From the NCBI RefSeq assembly GCF_945957265.1, contig NZ_CAMFKO010000012.1, positions 1 to 64,000 of the forward strand: a stretch of 64,000 nt of DNA. Reading direction: 5' to 3'. A program made the translations under genes and the position numbers. The notes beneath the pieces were generated by a model. That model saw only the letters and a program-made list of their open reading frames with translations, did no database searches and was not told where the DNA came from. Position 1 is the first letter of the stretch. Every line of letters starts with the position of its first letter. Shown piece by piece: positions 53,036 to 62,598 of this stretch. The stretch comes from an uncultured Dechloromonas sp. Lineage in GTDB: Bacteria > Pseudomonadota > Gammaproteobacteria > Burkholderiales > Rhodocyclaceae.

Positions 53036-53038
53036 ATA

Positions 53039-55324
53039 ATGAAGAAAACCCTGTTGTCCGTCATGATTGCCAGCGTATTTGCCTCGCCGGTGCTGGCATT
53101 CGAACCCTTTACGGTCAAGGACATCCGGGTTGAGGGCATCCAGCGCACCGAAGCGGGTACCGTCTTCGGCTACCTGCCCGTCAAGGTCGGCGAGACGCTG
53201 AGCGACGAAAAGGCGGCGCAGTCGATCAAGGCCTTGTTCGCCACCGGTTTTTTCAAGGACGTCAGGGTCGAGGTCGAAAAGGATGTCATGGTCGTCGTCG
53301 TCCAGGAACGACCGGCTGTCGCGACCATCAACTTTGTCGGTCTGAAGGAATTCGACAAGGATGTCATTATCAAGGCCCTCAAGGAAACCGGTATCGCCGA
53401 AGGGCGGATCTTCGACCGGGCATTGCTCGAGAAGGCCGAGCAGGAATTGAAGCGGCAGTATCTGACGCGCGGCAAGTACGCGGCAAACATAACGACCACC
53501 GTTACGCCGCTGGAACGCAACCGCGTCGGCATCAACTTCAATGTCGAAGAAGGTTCCGCGGCCAAGATCAAGCAGATCAACATCATCGGCGCCAAGGCCT
53601 TCCGCGAGAAGGAACTGCTTGGCCAGTTCGAATTGACCACGCCGGGCTTGCTGACGTGGTACACCAAGAACGACCAGTATTCGCGGCAGAAGCTTTCGGC
53701 AGATCTCGAGAAGCTCAAGTCCTTCTACATGAACCAGGGCTACCTGGAGTTCGCCGTCGAATCGACCCAGGTGTCGATCTCTCCCGACAAGCAGGATGTC
53801 TACATCACCGCGAACATTGTCGAAGGCGAGCGCTATCAGGTTTCATCGGTCAAGGTCGCCGGCGATTTCTCGCTGTCCGAGGATGAGCTGAAAAAGCTGC
53901 TCAAGATCAAGACGGGTGACGTCTTCTCGCGCGAAAAGTTGAACGAATCCACCAAGGCCATCAGCGACCGGCTGGGCAAGGAAGGCTATGCCTTTGCCAA
54001 CGTCAACGCGGCGCCGGAGATCGACAAGGAAAAGAACAAGGTTGCCTTCACGATTTTTGTCGATCCGGGCAAGCGGGTTTATGTGCGTCGCGTCAATGTG
54101 ACCGGCAACACCAAGACGCGCGACGAGGTGATCCGCCGCGAAGTACGCCAGATGGAAGGCGGTTGGTACGATGCGGACAAGGTGACGGCATCCAAGCAGC
54201 GCGTGGACAAGCTGGGTTTCTTCTCCGAAGTGGCCGTGGAAACGCCTGCCGTCAGTGGTACCTCGGACCAGCTCGACGTCAATCTCAACGTGACCGAAAA
54301 GCCGACCGGGAACCTGATGCTGGGCCTGGGTACGTCCAGCACCGACAAGGTCATCCTCTCCGGCTCGATTGCCCAGAACAACTTCATGGGCAGCGGCAAC
54401 AACGTCGCGATCCAGGTCAATTCGGCCAAGACCTACCGCACTTACGTCTTCTCCTACACCAATCCTTACTTCACGCAGGATGGGGTCAGCCAGGGCTTCG
54501 ACGTTTACCACCGCACCTTCAATACAACCTCGACGACGCTGGCCTATTATTCGTCGTCGTCCACGGGGGGGGCGATCCGTTTCGGTTTCCCGATCGGCGA
54601 GAAGGAATCGATCGGTGTCGGCCTCGGTCTCGACTCGACCAGCATCAAGACCTATACGCAAACGCCGCAGTACTACAAGGATTACGTCACCAAGTTCGGC
54701 GAAACCAACCTGTCAGTACCGCTCACGCTGAGCTGGGCCAGCGACGGCAAGGACAGCTATTTCTTCCCGACCAAGGGCACCTTCCAGCGCGCCTCGCTCG
54801 AGGTTGCGCTGCCGGGCGGCGACCTGACGTACTACCGTGCCAGTTACCAGCTCCAGCATTTCGTGCCGCTCAACTCGAAGTTCACCCTGATGGTCAATGG
54901 CGAATACGGCATGGCCAATGGCTACGGCGCCTCCGGCCTGCCCTTCTTCAAGAACTACTATGCGGGCGGCGTGACCTCGGTGCGCGGCTACAAGGCCTCC
55001 TCCCTCGGCCCGATCTATACCGATCCGTCGACGACGACGCAATACCGTCTCGGCGGCAATCGCCGTGTCGTCGGCAATGCCGAGTTGCTGTGGAGTTTGC
55101 CCGGCATGGACAAGTCGTTCAGAATGGGATGGTTTGTTGACGGCGGCCAGGTATATGGCAGCGATGAGAAGGTCGACTTTGCCGATTTGCGCTATTCGAC
55201 CGGTTTGTCCGCGGCCTGGATTTCGCCGATTGGCCCGCTCAAGTTCAGTATCGGCAGGCCGTTGAACAAGAAGGATACCGACAAGACCGAAGTCTTCCAG
55301 TTCCAGATGGGCACTACGTTTTAA
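53039..55324 (+). CDS. bamA: Outer-membrane assembly factor BamA
   Basis: BamA is the core of the BAM complex that inserts beta-barrel proteins. The protein is 761 residues. The signal peptide is cleaved after A20 (ASPVLA). Five POTRA domains follow (the first FTVKDIRVEGIQRTEAGTVF), then the 16-stranded barrel with the conserved VRGY in loop 6 (GVTSVRGYKASSLGP) and a terminal phenylalanine (QMGTTF). The position between rseP and skp is standard. Confidence 0.98.
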   Translation: MKKTLLSVMIASVFASPVLAFEPFTVKDIRVEGIQRTEAGTVFGYLPVKVGETLSDEKAAQSIKALFATGFFKDVRVEVEKDVMVVVVQERPAVATINFVGLKEFDKDVIIKALKETGIAEGRIFDRALLEKAEQELKRQYLTRGKYAANITTTVTPLERNRVGINFNVEEGSAAKIKQINIIGAKAFREKELLGQFELTTPGLLTWYTKNDQYSRQKLSADLEKLKSFYMNQGYLEFAVESTQVSISPDKQDVYITANIVEGERYQVSSVKVAGDFSLSEDELKKLLKIKTGDVFSREKLNESTKAISDRLGKEGYAFANVNAAPEIDKEKNKVAFTIFVDPGKRVYVRRVNVTGNTKTRDEVIRREVRQMEGGWYDADKVTASKQRVDKLGFFSEVAVETPAVSGTSDQLDVNLNVTEKPTGNLMLGLGTSSTDKVILSGSIAQNNFMGSGNNVAIQVNSAKTYRTYVFSYTNPYFTQDGVSQGFDVYHRTFNTTSTTLAYYSSSSTGGAIRFGFPIGEKESIGVGLGLDSTSIKTYTQTPQYYKDYVTKFGETNLSVPLTLSWASDGKDSYFFPTKGTFQRASLEVALPGGDLTYYRASYQLQHFVPLNSKFTLMVNGEYGMANGYGASGLPFFKNYYAGGVTSVRGYKASSLGPIYTDPSTTTQYRLGGNRRVVGNAELLWSLPGMDKSFRMGWFVDGGQVYGSDEKVDFADLRYSTGLSAAWISPIGPLKFSIGRPLNKKDTDKTEVFQFQMGTTF

Positions 55325-55339
55325 TTCAGGAGTATCAAG

Positions 55340-55843
55340 TTGAAAGTCAAATCCGTTGTCCTCGCCTCGCTGATGTCCGCATTGTTCGTGACGGGCGCCT
55401 ACGCCGCCGAACTGAAAGTGGGTTATGTGAACACGCAGCGTATCTTCCGCGACGCGCCGGCTGCCCAGAAGGCCGCCAAGAAGCTGGAAGGTGAATTTGC
55501 CAAGCGCGATCAGGATTTGCAGCGCATGGCCAAGCAGCTGCAGGGCCTGCAGGAAAATCTGGAAAAGAATTCGGTGACCATGGCCGAGAGCGAGCGTCGT
55601 TCCAAGGAAAAGGAGTTCGGCGAGCTTTCCCGCGAATTCCAGCGTCGCCAGCGTGAATTCCGCGAAGACCTGAACCTGCGCCAGAACGAAGAAAACGCTG
55701 CGGTCATCGAAAAGGCCAACAAGGCCATCAAGCAGATTGCCGAAGCCGACAAGTTCGACCTGATCCTGCAGGACGTGGTCTGGGTCAGCCCGCGTCTGGA
55801 CATTACCGAGCGCGTTATCAAGGCACTGTCGGAAGCCAAGTAA
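55340..55843 (+). CDS. skp: Periplasmic chaperone Skp (OmpH)
   Basis: Skp holds unfolded outer-membrane proteins in the periplasm for BamA. The protein is 167 residues starting with TTG at 55340 (CAGGAG upstream, no nearby in-frame ATG before the signal peptide). The signal is cleaved near GAYAAELK. The trimerisation core LKVGYVNTQRIF and long coiled-coil arms (KELEGEF-like, SERRSKEKEFGELSREFQ) follow. The TAA overlaps the lpxD ATG. Confidence 0.95.
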   Translation: MKVKSVVLASLMSALFVTGAYAAELKVGYVNTQRIFRDAPAAQKAAKKLEGEFAKRDQDLQRMAKQLQGLQENLEKNSVTMAESERRSKEKEFGELSREFQRRQREFREDLNLRQNEENAAVIEKANKAIKQIAEADKFDLILQDVVWVSPRLDITERVIKALSEAK

Positions 55844-56883
55844 TGAGCGTGAACGGAGCTTCGTTCACGCTTGCCGAGATCGCCGCCCGTTTGGGCGGCG
55901 ATGTGCTTGGAGATGCGCAAACACGCATCAGCCAGGTCGCTTCGGTCGGTAATGCCGCGACAGGCGATATCACCTTCCTGGCCAATCCGAAGTTCAGGAG
56001 CCAGTTGGCCGCCTGCCGGGCGTCGGCCGTCATCCTGCGCGCCGATGCGGTCGACGATTTCGACGGTGCGCGCATCGTGACCGCCAATCCCTACGCCTAC
56101 TACGCGCGGGTGGCGACCCTGCTGAATCCCTGCCAGGCGGGTTTTTCGGGCATCCATCCCTCGGCGTTTGCCGAATCGCCCGTTCCCCCGAGCGCCTCGC
56201 TGGGTCCGAATGTCGTGATCGGCAAGGGCGTGACCTTGGGCGAGAACGTCGTGCTCGGCGCGGGATGTGTCGTCGGCGACGGGGCGAGCATTGGCGACGG
56301 AACCGTGTTCCATCCCCGGGTGACTGTCTATTACGGTTGCCAGGTCGGCGCACGCTGCATCGTTCATTCCGGTGCGGTGATCGGCTCCGATGGCTTCGGC
56401 TTTGCTCCCGACGGCCAGGACTGGGTGAAGATTCCCCAGATCGGTCGCGTGCGGATCGGCAACGATGTCGAGATCGGCGCCAATACCACCATCGACCGCG
56501 GCGCCATCGACGATACGGTGATCGATGACGGCTGCAAGCTCGATAATCTGGTCCATCTCGGACACAACTGCGTCATCGGGCGGAACTCGGTACTGGCCGG
56601 CTGCGTGGGTGTTGCCGGCAGCACGGTGTTCGGCGAGCATTGCATCGTCGGCGGTGCCGGGATGATTTCCGGGCATCTGAACATTGCATCGGGAACGACG
56701 ATTTCGGGTGGGTCGACGCTGATGAAGAGCATCGCCAAGCCCGGTGTCTATACCAGCGTTTTCCCGATCGATACGCACGAGGACTGGTTGCGCAATGCGT
56801 CGCATCTTCGCCGCCTGTCAAAGCTCGCGGATCGCATTGCCGATCTCGAGAAGCAACTTAAACAAAAAGACATAGAGGGTTGA
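55843..56883 (+). CDS. lpxD: UDP-3-O-acyl-glucosamine N-acyltransferase
   Basis: LpxD adds the second 3-hydroxyacyl chain to lipid A precursor using acyl-ACP. The protein is 346 residues: an N-terminal uridine-binding domain (FTLAEIAARLGGDVLGD, FLANPKFRSQL), then a left-handed beta-helix of hexapeptides with the catalytic histidine region NLVHLGHNCVIG, and a C-terminal helix. It belongs to the lpxD-fabZ-lpxA-lpxB cassette. Confidence 0.97.
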   Translation: MSVNGASFTLAEIAARLGGDVLGDAQTRISQVASVGNAATGDITFLANPKFRSQLAACRASAVILRADAVDDFDGARIVTANPYAYYARVATLLNPCQAGFSGIHPSAFAESPVPPSASLGPNVVIGKGVTLGENVVLGAGCVVGDGASIGDGTVFHPRVTVYYGCQVGARCIVHSGAVIGSDGFGFAPDGQDWVKIPQIGRVRIGNDVEIGANTTIDRGAIDDTVIDDGCKLDNLVHLGHNCVIGRNSVLAGCVGVAGSTVFGEHCIVGGAGMISGHLNIASGTTISGGSTLMKSIAKPGVYTSVFPIDTHEDWLRNASHLRRLSKLADRIADLEKQLKQKDIEG

Positions 56884-56886
56884 TAA

Positions 56887-57321
56887 ATGGATATCCATGA
56901 GATTCTTGATCATTTGCCGCATCGCTACCCGTTCCTGCTGATCGACCGCGTGGTGGAAGTTGTTCCCGGCAAGTCGATTCACGCCTACAAGAACGTGACC
57001 ATCAACGAGCCCTTCTTTGTCGGCCATTTCCCGCATCACCCGGTCATGCCGGGCGTGCTGATCATGGAAGCGCTGGCCCAGGCGGCCGGCATCCTGTCGT
57101 TCAAGACCGAAGGCAAGAAGCCGACCGAAAGCGATGTCTTCTACTTTGCCGGTATCGACGATGCCCGCTTCAAGCGGCCTGTGATGCCGGGCGACCAGCT
57201 GCATCTGCATGTCGAGATCGAGCGCCAGATGCGCGGCATCTGGAAGTTCAAGGGCGAAGCCCGGGTCGATGGCCAACTGGCGGCCGAGGCCCGCCTGATG
57301 TGCGCCAAGCGGGACCTGTGA
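56887..57321 (+). CDS. fabZ: 3-hydroxyacyl-ACP dehydratase FabZ
   Basis: FabZ dehydrates 3-hydroxyacyl-ACP in fatty acid elongation and thereby competes with lipid A synthesis for substrate. The 144-residue hot-dog-fold protein has H47 in [11 protein letters not shown] and E61 in IMEALAQ as the active pair. It lies one base before lpxA. Confidence 0.97.
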   Translation: MDIHEILDHLPHRYPFLLIDRVVEVVPGKSIHAYKNVTINEPFFVGHFPHHPVMPGVLIMEALAQAAGILSFKTEGKKPTESDVFYFAGIDDARFKRPVMPGDQLHLHVEIERQMRGIWKFKGEARVDGQLAAEARLMCAKRDL

Positions 57322-57322
57322 C

Positions 57323-58093
57323 ATGATCCATCCCACTGCCATTGTCGATCCGGGCGCCAGGATCGGTGCCAACGTCGAGATCGGCCCCTATACGATCGTC
57401 GGTCCCCATGTCGAGATCGGCGACAACACCGTCATCGGCCCGCATTGCGTGATTCGCGGCCATACGCGGATCGGTCGCGACAATCGCATCTTCCAGTTCT
57501 GTTCGCTCGGCGAGGTGCCGCAGGACAAGAAATACGCCGGCGAACCGACCCGCCTGGAAATCGGCGACCGCAACACCATCCGCGAATTCTGCACCTTCAA
57601 TCTGGGCACCGTTCAGGATCGGGGCGTGACCTCGATCGGCGACGACAACTGGATCATGGCCTATGTGCATATCGCCCACGATTGCCAGGTCGGCAACAAG
57701 GTCACCTTTGCCAACAACGCCTCGCTGGCGGGGCATGTCGTGGTCGACGACTGGGCGATTCTCGGCGGTTTTACCGGCGTTCACCAGTTCTGCCGCATCG
57801 GCGCGCACGTCATGACGGCGGTCAGCACCGTCATTCTCCAGGACGTCCCGCCCTATCTGATGGCGGCCGGCAATACGGCCCAGCCCTACGGCATCAACGT
57901 CGAGGGCCTGAAGCGACGCGGTTTCAACGCCGACGCGATCACCTCGCTCAAGCGCGCCTACCGGACCCTCTACAAATCGGGGCTGCTGCTCGAAGAGGCC
58001 AAGGCCAAGCTGGTCGAAGACGCCAAGACCCAGCCGGATGTTCAGCGTTTCGTCGATTTCCTCGAGGTCTCCAAGCGCGGCATCATTCGTTGA
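57323..58093 (+). CDS. lpxA: UDP-N-acetylglucosamine acyltransferase
   Basis: LpxA catalyses the first step of lipid A synthesis. The protein is 256 residues with hexapeptide repeats from the start ([20 protein letters not shown]), the catalytic segment [20 protein letters not shown] in the acyl ruler region, and a helical C-terminal domain. lpxB begins two bases after its stop. Confidence 0.98.
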   Translation: MIHPTAIVDPGARIGANVEIGPYTIVGPHVEIGDNTVIGPHCVIRGHTRIGRDNRIFQFCSLGEVPQDKKYAGEPTRLEIGDRNTIREFCTFNLGTVQDRGVTSIGDDNWIMAYVHIAHDCQVGNKVTFANNASLAGHVVVDDWAILGGFTGVHQFCRIGAHVMTAVSTVILQDVPPYLMAAGNTAQPYGINVEGLKRRGFNADAITSLKRAYRTLYKSGLLLEEAKAKLVEDAKTQPDVQRFVDFLEVSKRGIIR

Positions 58094-58094
58094 C

Positions 58095-59243
58095 ATGGGT
58101 AAAGCAGTCAGAATTGCCGTGGTGGCCGGGGAGGCCTCCGGGGATCTCCTGGCCAGCCACCTGATCGCGGCCCTGAAACAGCATTTGCCGGATGCCGTCT
58201 TCTACGGCATCGGCGGGCCCAAGATGCAGGCGCAAGGGTTCGATGCCTGGTGGCCGATGGACAAGCTGTCGGTCATGGGTTACTGGGATGCCCTGAAGCA
58301 TTACCGGGAAATCGCCGGTATTCGCCGCCAGCTGAAGAAGCGTCTGCTCGAACTGCGCCCGGACGTGTTCATCGGCGTCGATGCGCCGGATTTCAACCTG
58401 GGGCTGGAAACCGACCTCAAGGCGGCCGGCGTGCCCACCATCCACTACGTCAGCCCGTCGATCTGGGCGTGGCGCGGCGGGCGCATCAAGAAAATCGCCC
58501 GTGCCGTCAACCGCGTGCTGGCGCTGTTCCCGATGGAACCGCCGCTCTACGAGAAGGAGCGGATTCCGGTGACTTACGTCGGGCATCCGCTGGCCGACAT
58601 CATTCCGCTGGAAACGAGCAAGGTCGCCGTCCGCGAAAAGCTCTCGCTGCCCAGGGACTACCCGGTCTTTGGCATGCTGCCGGGCAGCCGTCGCGGCGAA
58701 CTGGAGATGATGGCCGACACCTTCGTGCAGACGGCCAGGATCATCCGCGAGCGCCATCTGCCGCACGCCATCTTCGTCGTGCCGCTGGCCACCCGCGAGA
58801 CGCGGCTGCAGTTCGAGGCCGCCATCTATCGGCAACAGGCTGGCGACGTGCCGTTCCGCCTGCTTTTCGGCCATGCCCAGGATGCTCTCGGCGCGGCCGA
58901 CGTGTCGCTGGTCGCCAGCGGCACTGCGACGCTGGAGGCGGCGCTGATCAAGCGCCCGATGGTCATCACCTACAAGATCGCCCGGTTCTCGTACTGGCTG
59001 ATGAAGCGGATGGCCTACCTGCCGTATGTCGGCCTGCCCAACGTGCTGGCCGGGCGTTTTGTCGTGCCCGAAATCATTCAGGACGAGGCGACGCCGGAGA
59101 ATCTCGCCGAAGCGCTGGTCAAGCTGTATGGCGACAAGGAAAACGCCGAAGCCGTCGAAGAGGCGTTTACCGACATCCATCTGCAACTGCGCCAGAACAC
59201 GGCCGACAAGGCTGCGCGGGCGGTTGTCGCATGCCTGAACTGA
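58095..59243 (+). CDS. lpxB: Lipid-A-disaccharide synthase
   Basis: LpxB is a GT19 glycosyltransferase that joins UDP-diacylglucosamine and lipid X at the inner membrane. From the ATG at 58095 it is 382 residues with [15 protein letters not shown] at the start, [32 protein letters not shown] and [12 protein letters not shown]. An upstream in-frame start at 58038 would lie inside lpxA. It overlaps rnhB by 13 bases. Confidence 0.97.
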   Translation: MGKAVRIAVVAGEASGDLLASHLIAALKQHLPDAVFYGIGGPKMQAQGFDAWWPMDKLSVMGYWDALKHYREIAGIRRQLKKRLLELRPDVFIGVDAPDFNLGLETDLKAAGVPTIHYVSPSIWAWRGGRIKKIARAVNRVLALFPMEPPLYEKERIPVTYVGHPLADIIPLETSKVAVREKLSLPRDYPVFGMLPGSRRGELEMMADTFVQTARIIRERHLPHAIFVVPLATRETRLQFEAAIYRQQAGDVPFRLLFGHAQDALGAADVSLVASGTATLEAALIKRPMVITYKIARFSYWLMKRMAYLPYVGLPNVLAGRFVVPEIIQDEATPENLAEALVKLYGDKENAEAVEEAFTDIHLQLRQNTADKAARAVVACLN

Positions 59244-59821
59244 TCGTTCCCGAGGGACTCGTCTGCGGCATTGACGAAGCCGGGCGGGGGCCGCTGGCCG
59301 GCCCCGTGGTGGCCGCCGCCGTCATTCTCGATCCGGCCCGCCCCATCGCCGGCCTGAACGACTCCAAGAAGCTGAGCGAAAAAAGGCGCGACGCGCTGGC
59401 CGTGCTGATCCGCGAAAACGCGCTGGCCTGGTGCGTTGCCGAGGCGACGGTCGAGGAGATCGACCGCCTCAACATCCTGCATGCGACGATGCTGGCCATG
59501 CAGCGCGCGGTGGCCGGCCTGGCGCCCAAGGCTGAGCGCGCGCTGGTCGACGGCAATCGTTGTCCCCGTCTCGATATCCCGGCCGAAGCCGTGGTCAAGG
59601 GCGACGGCAAGATTGCGTCGATCGCCGCCGCCTCCATCCTGGCCAAGACCGTTCGCGATGCCGGCATGCTGGCCTTGCATGCGACCTATCCGCAATACGG
59701 TTTCGACCGCCACATGGGCTATCCCACGGCCGCGCACGTTGCCGCGCTGGAGGCGCATGGCGCGTCGCCGGTGCATCGCACGAGCTTCGGGCCGGTGGCG
59801 CGGCAACTTTCCCTGCTGTGA
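59231..59821 (+). CDS. rnhB: Ribonuclease HII
   Basis: RNase HII removes ribonucleotides from DNA and RNA primers. The protein is 196 residues with the catalytic motif [15 protein letters not shown] (D15, E16), [13 protein letters not shown], and the later acidic residue in ALVDGNRCP. The order lpxB-rnhB is common in Proteobacteria. Its TGA overlaps the GTG of the next gene. Confidence 0.97.
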   Translation: MPELIVPEGLVCGIDEAGRGPLAGPVVAAAVILDPARPIAGLNDSKKLSEKRRDALAVLIRENALAWCVAEATVEEIDRLNILHATMLAMQRAVAGLAPKAERALVDGNRCPRLDIPAEAVVKGDGKIASIAAASILAKTVRDAGMLALHATYPQYGFDRHMGYPTAAHVAALEAHGASPVHRTSFGPVARQLSLL

Positions 59822-60585
59822 AATTCATACAGTCGCGCGACAACGCCTTGTTCAAGCAGCTCAGGAAGCTGGCTGAATCCGGGCGCGAGCGGCGCAAGGC
59901 GGGCCTGACGCTGCTCGATGGCGTGCATCTCGTCCAGGCCTACGAGGATGCCTTCGGTCGCCTGGACACCCTGATCGTCGCCGAATCGGCGGCCAGCGGC
60001 GAGGTGGCCGACTATGCCGCCGGCCGGGAAGTTGTCGTGCTGGCGGATGCCCTGATGCGCGACCTGGGCCTGGTCGATACGCCGAGCGGCCTGCTGGCGA
60101 TGGCGCCGATACCGGCCGCCAGGGAAGGTTTTCGCCCGGATCGCGACGCCATCCTGCTCGACGGCGTGCAGGACCCGGGCAATCTCGGTACCTTGCTGCG
60201 CACGGCCGCTGCCGCCGGCATCCGACAGGCCGTGCTCTCCCCTGGCTGTGCCTCGGCCTGGGCGCCCAAGGTGCTGCGCGCCGGGCAGGGCGCCCACTTC
60301 GCGCTGGACATCCACGAGGATGTCGATCTCCTGGCGACGATGGCCGGCTATGCCGGAACCACCGCGGTCACCTGCCTCGATGGCGCCACCTCGCTCTACG
60401 CGGCTGCCTGGTCCGGGCCTGTCGCCTGGGTGTTCGGCGCCGAGGGGCAGGGGGTCAGCCAGCCCTTGATCGAAGCCGCCCGCTTGCGCATTCGGATACC
60501 GATGCCGGGTGCCGTGGAGTCGCTCAACGTCGCCGCCGCCGCAGCGGTCTGCCTGTTCGAGGCGGTGCGCCGACGCCTGGCCTGA
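59818..60585 (+). CDS. SpoU/TrmH-family RNA 2'-O-methyltransferase
   Basis: This is a SPOUT-class enzyme that methylates a ribose 2'-OH in rRNA or tRNA. The GTG at 59818 gives 255 residues. It has an N-terminal RNA-substrate-binding domain ([16 protein letters not shown]) and knot motifs [28 protein letters not shown] and the [17 protein letters not shown] region, which bind SAM. The exact substrate nucleotide cannot be told. It is the last gene of this plus-strand run and converges on the peroxiredoxin gene. Confidence 0.9.
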   Translation: MKFIQSRDNALFKQLRKLAESGRERRKAGLTLLDGVHLVQAYEDAFGRLDTLIVAESAASGEVADYAAGREVVVLADALMRDLGLVDTPSGLLAMAPIPAAREGFRPDRDAILLDGVQDPGNLGTLLRTAAAAGIRQAVLSPGCASAWAPKVLRAGQGAHFALDIHEDVDLLATMAGYAGTTAVTCLDGATSLYAAAWSGPVAWVFGAEGQGVSQPLIEAARLRIRIPMPGAVESLNVAAAAAVCLFEAVRRRLA

Positions 60586-60616
60586 ATTGCTGTCGGGCCG
60601 GCGCTGCCGCCCGGAA

Positions 60617-61165
60617 TCACAGGCTGTTGGCGTACTCGCCGCGCGCCGGATAATCGTTGGCGACGACGAAATCGATGGCGCCGAGAAGGTCCGCGAATTG
60701 CGGGCGGGCGAAGGGCATGGTCTGCACCGCGCCGTAGTACAGCGTCCCGTCCGGCCGGACAAGGAAGACCCCGGGTTCGCTGAACAAGGCGGGCTCCTCC
60801 AGCCCGATCGAGGTCTTTCCGCGCGATGCGCTGATATAGAGCCCCCACTGGCGGGCGCTGTGCAGCGTCAGGCCATATCCGAACGCCAGGGCCGTGGCAT
60901 GGACCTTTTCCGCCATCGCCACGGCGCGCTCCTGGTTGTCGCTGCTGACGGCGAGGACCTGGACCCCGCGCTTGTTGAATTCCGGGGTCAGCCTTTCCAG
61001 CTCCAGCAGGTATTTGGCGCAGATCGGGCAATGCAGGCCGCGATAAAACACGATCAGGTCGAAGCGTTCCCCGGGCTTGGCGCCGAGGACGAAACGTCCC
61101 CCGGTGGTGAGCGGGACGTTGAGGGCCGGAACGGGCGTGCGGGGCATGAGGGCTTGTGCGTTCAT
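60617..61165 (-). CDS. Peroxiredoxin-like AhpC/TSA family protein
   Basis: The protein is 182 residues from the ATG at 61165, with no signal peptide. It has a thioredoxin-like fold and the active-site motif FYRGLHCPICAKYL (C46, C49), which differs from the PxxxTxxC of typical 2-Cys peroxiredoxins and matches the cytosolic YRGxxCPxC subgroup. It probably reduces peroxides or acts as a thiol oxidoreductase. It is divergent from an AraC-type regulator gene with 135 bases between, so it may be that regulator's target. Confidence 0.85.
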   Translation of the reverse strand: MNAQALMPRTPVPALNVPLTTGGRFVLGAKPGERFDLIVFYRGLHCPICAKYLLELERLTPEFNKRGVQVLAVSSDNQERAVAMAEKVHATALAFGYGLTLHSARQWGLYISASRGKTSIGLEEPALFSEPGVFLVRPDGTLYYGAVQTMPFARPQFADLLGAIDFVVANDYPARGEYANSL

Positions 61166-61300
61166 CGGATTTCCTTGGGGTGGTGGCGGTGAATGAAGGG
61201 GTCGCGAGGCGATGAGCAATCCGGCTTCTTGACCTTCATGGTGCAGTGTGATGGACTACTGGTTGTATTTTGTTCAGAATTATTTGCAGATCGTACAAAC

Positions 61301-62125
61301 ATGTCTGTTTCCTCCCGCCTTGACCGCCTGTCCGCCTTGCTTGAAGCCCTGGCGCCACGGGTTGAACTGATCCGGGCCGAATGCCCGGAGCCCACCGCCT
61401 CGGCGACGCGCTGCCTGGAGCTCTACCTGCTGACCCGGGGCGACGCCGTGTTGACCGGGCCGAACGCCGCGCGCCGCATTGCTGCCCCGTCGCTCGTCGT
61501 TTGCCGTTCGGACCTCGCGCATCACCTGTCCGCTGTCGGCGAAGAGGGGCTTGGGCACCTGGTGCGTGCCAAGGTGTTTGTCGAAGGCCCGGCCGGCGTG
61601 CTGCTCTTCAACGAATTCGCCGAAGCGGTCGTCCTCTCCCTGGCGCAGACCGACACGGCCCTGAGCCAGGCCGTCGCGCTGATTTCGTCCGAACTGGCGA
61701 TGCCGCGTTGCGGTCAGCCGGCGCTGCTCAACCGGGCCGGCGACATTCTGTTCATCGGCCTTCTGCGCCACCTCGTCGCCCATCCCGCCACCGGCCGCGG
61801 CCTGTTCAACGGACTGGCCGACCCGCGCATTGCGCGATCGCTGGTGGCCCTGCACAGCGTGCCGCAGGAGGCGTGGACGCTGGAGCGGATGGCGGCCGAG
61901 GCCGGCATGTCCCGCACGGCCTTTGCCAACGCATTTCGGGATGCCATGAATCAGACGCCCGGCAAGTATCTCGGGATGTTGCGCCTGGCCATCGCGCGAT
62001 CCGCCGTGGCCGCCGGGCACGGCTTGAAGAGGGCCGCCCGGGAATCCGGGTACGCCAGTTCGTCGGCCCTTTCCCGGGCGCTGTCCCGGACGCCGGACGA
62101 GGAAGGCGCCGGCCGCCGGGCCTGA
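61301..62125 (+). CDS. AraC-family transcriptional regulator
   Basis: I chose the ATG at 61301 (274 residues) over the in-frame start at 61193, because the extra N-terminus has no family pattern and would fill the divergent promoter region. The N-terminal half is cupin-like (LELYLLTRGDAVL). The C-terminal AraC DNA-binding domain has two helix-turn-helix units: WTLERMAAEAGMSRTAFANA and the degraded second one LKRAARESGYASSSALSRAL. It probably regulates the divergent peroxiredoxin gene; the inducer is unknown. Confidence 0.85.
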   Translation: MSVSSRLDRLSALLEALAPRVELIRAECPEPTASATRCLELYLLTRGDAVLTGPNAARRIAAPSLVVCRSDLAHHLSAVGEEGLGHLVRAKVFVEGPAGVLLFNEFAEAVVLSLAQTDTALSQAVALISSELAMPRCGQPALLNRAGDILFIGLLRHLVAHPATGRGLFNGLADPRIARSLVALHSVPQEAWTLERMAAEAGMSRTAFANAFRDAMNQTPGKYLGMLRLAIARSAVAAGHGLKRAARESGYASSSALSRALSRTPDEEGAGRRA

Positions 62126-62211
62126 GCAAGCCCGACCCGACGCGACTGTAAGAAATCCGCGCCGCCAGCGACTGATGGTCGACGCTGTGTCTTTTCTTGC
62201 GGAGAATCCTG

Positions 62212-62592
62212 ATGACCCTCTTCAAATCCCTGCTGGCGGTCGCGCTGCTGGCATCGGCCAATCTGGCCGCGGCCCTGGAAATAAAACCCTATTCGGCGCT
62301 GGCCCTGGCCGACCTGCAGGAGGCAGGCCAAGCGGTGGCCCTGCATTTCCACGCCGACTGGTGTCCTACCTGCCGTGCGCAGGAAAAGGTCTTCAATGGC
62401 TGGAAAGGCGATCCGGCGGTGCCCGGCACCTTGCTGGTCGTCAATTACGACAACGAGCGCGAGTTGAGGAAGCGCCTGGGCGTGCGCAGCCAGTCCACCC
62501 TGATCGTCTTCAAGGGCAAGGCCGAAACGGCGCGACTGGCCGGCGATACCGATCCCAGGGCGCTGGCCGGCGCGCTCGGCAGCGCCCGGTAG
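62212..62592 (+). CDS. Periplasmic thioredoxin-family protein
   Basis: From the ATG at 62212 (GGAGA upstream) the protein is 126 residues. It has a signal peptide (about 1-21) and a thioredoxin fold with active site HADWCPTCRAQ (C51, C54), followed by the cis-proline-lacking region QSTLIVFKGKAE. It resembles the C-terminal gamma domain of DsbD. The CcdA-type membrane gene follows six bases later, so the pair looks like a split DsbD that moves electrons from cytosolic thioredoxin to the periplasm. Confidence 0.85.
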   Translation: MTLFKSLLAVALLASANLAAALEIKPYSALALADLQEAGQAVALHFHADWCPTCRAQEKVFNGWKGDPAVPGTLLVVNYDNERELRKRLGVRSQSTLIVFKGKAETARLAGDTDPRALAGALGSAR

Positions 62593-62598
62593 CGGGCC

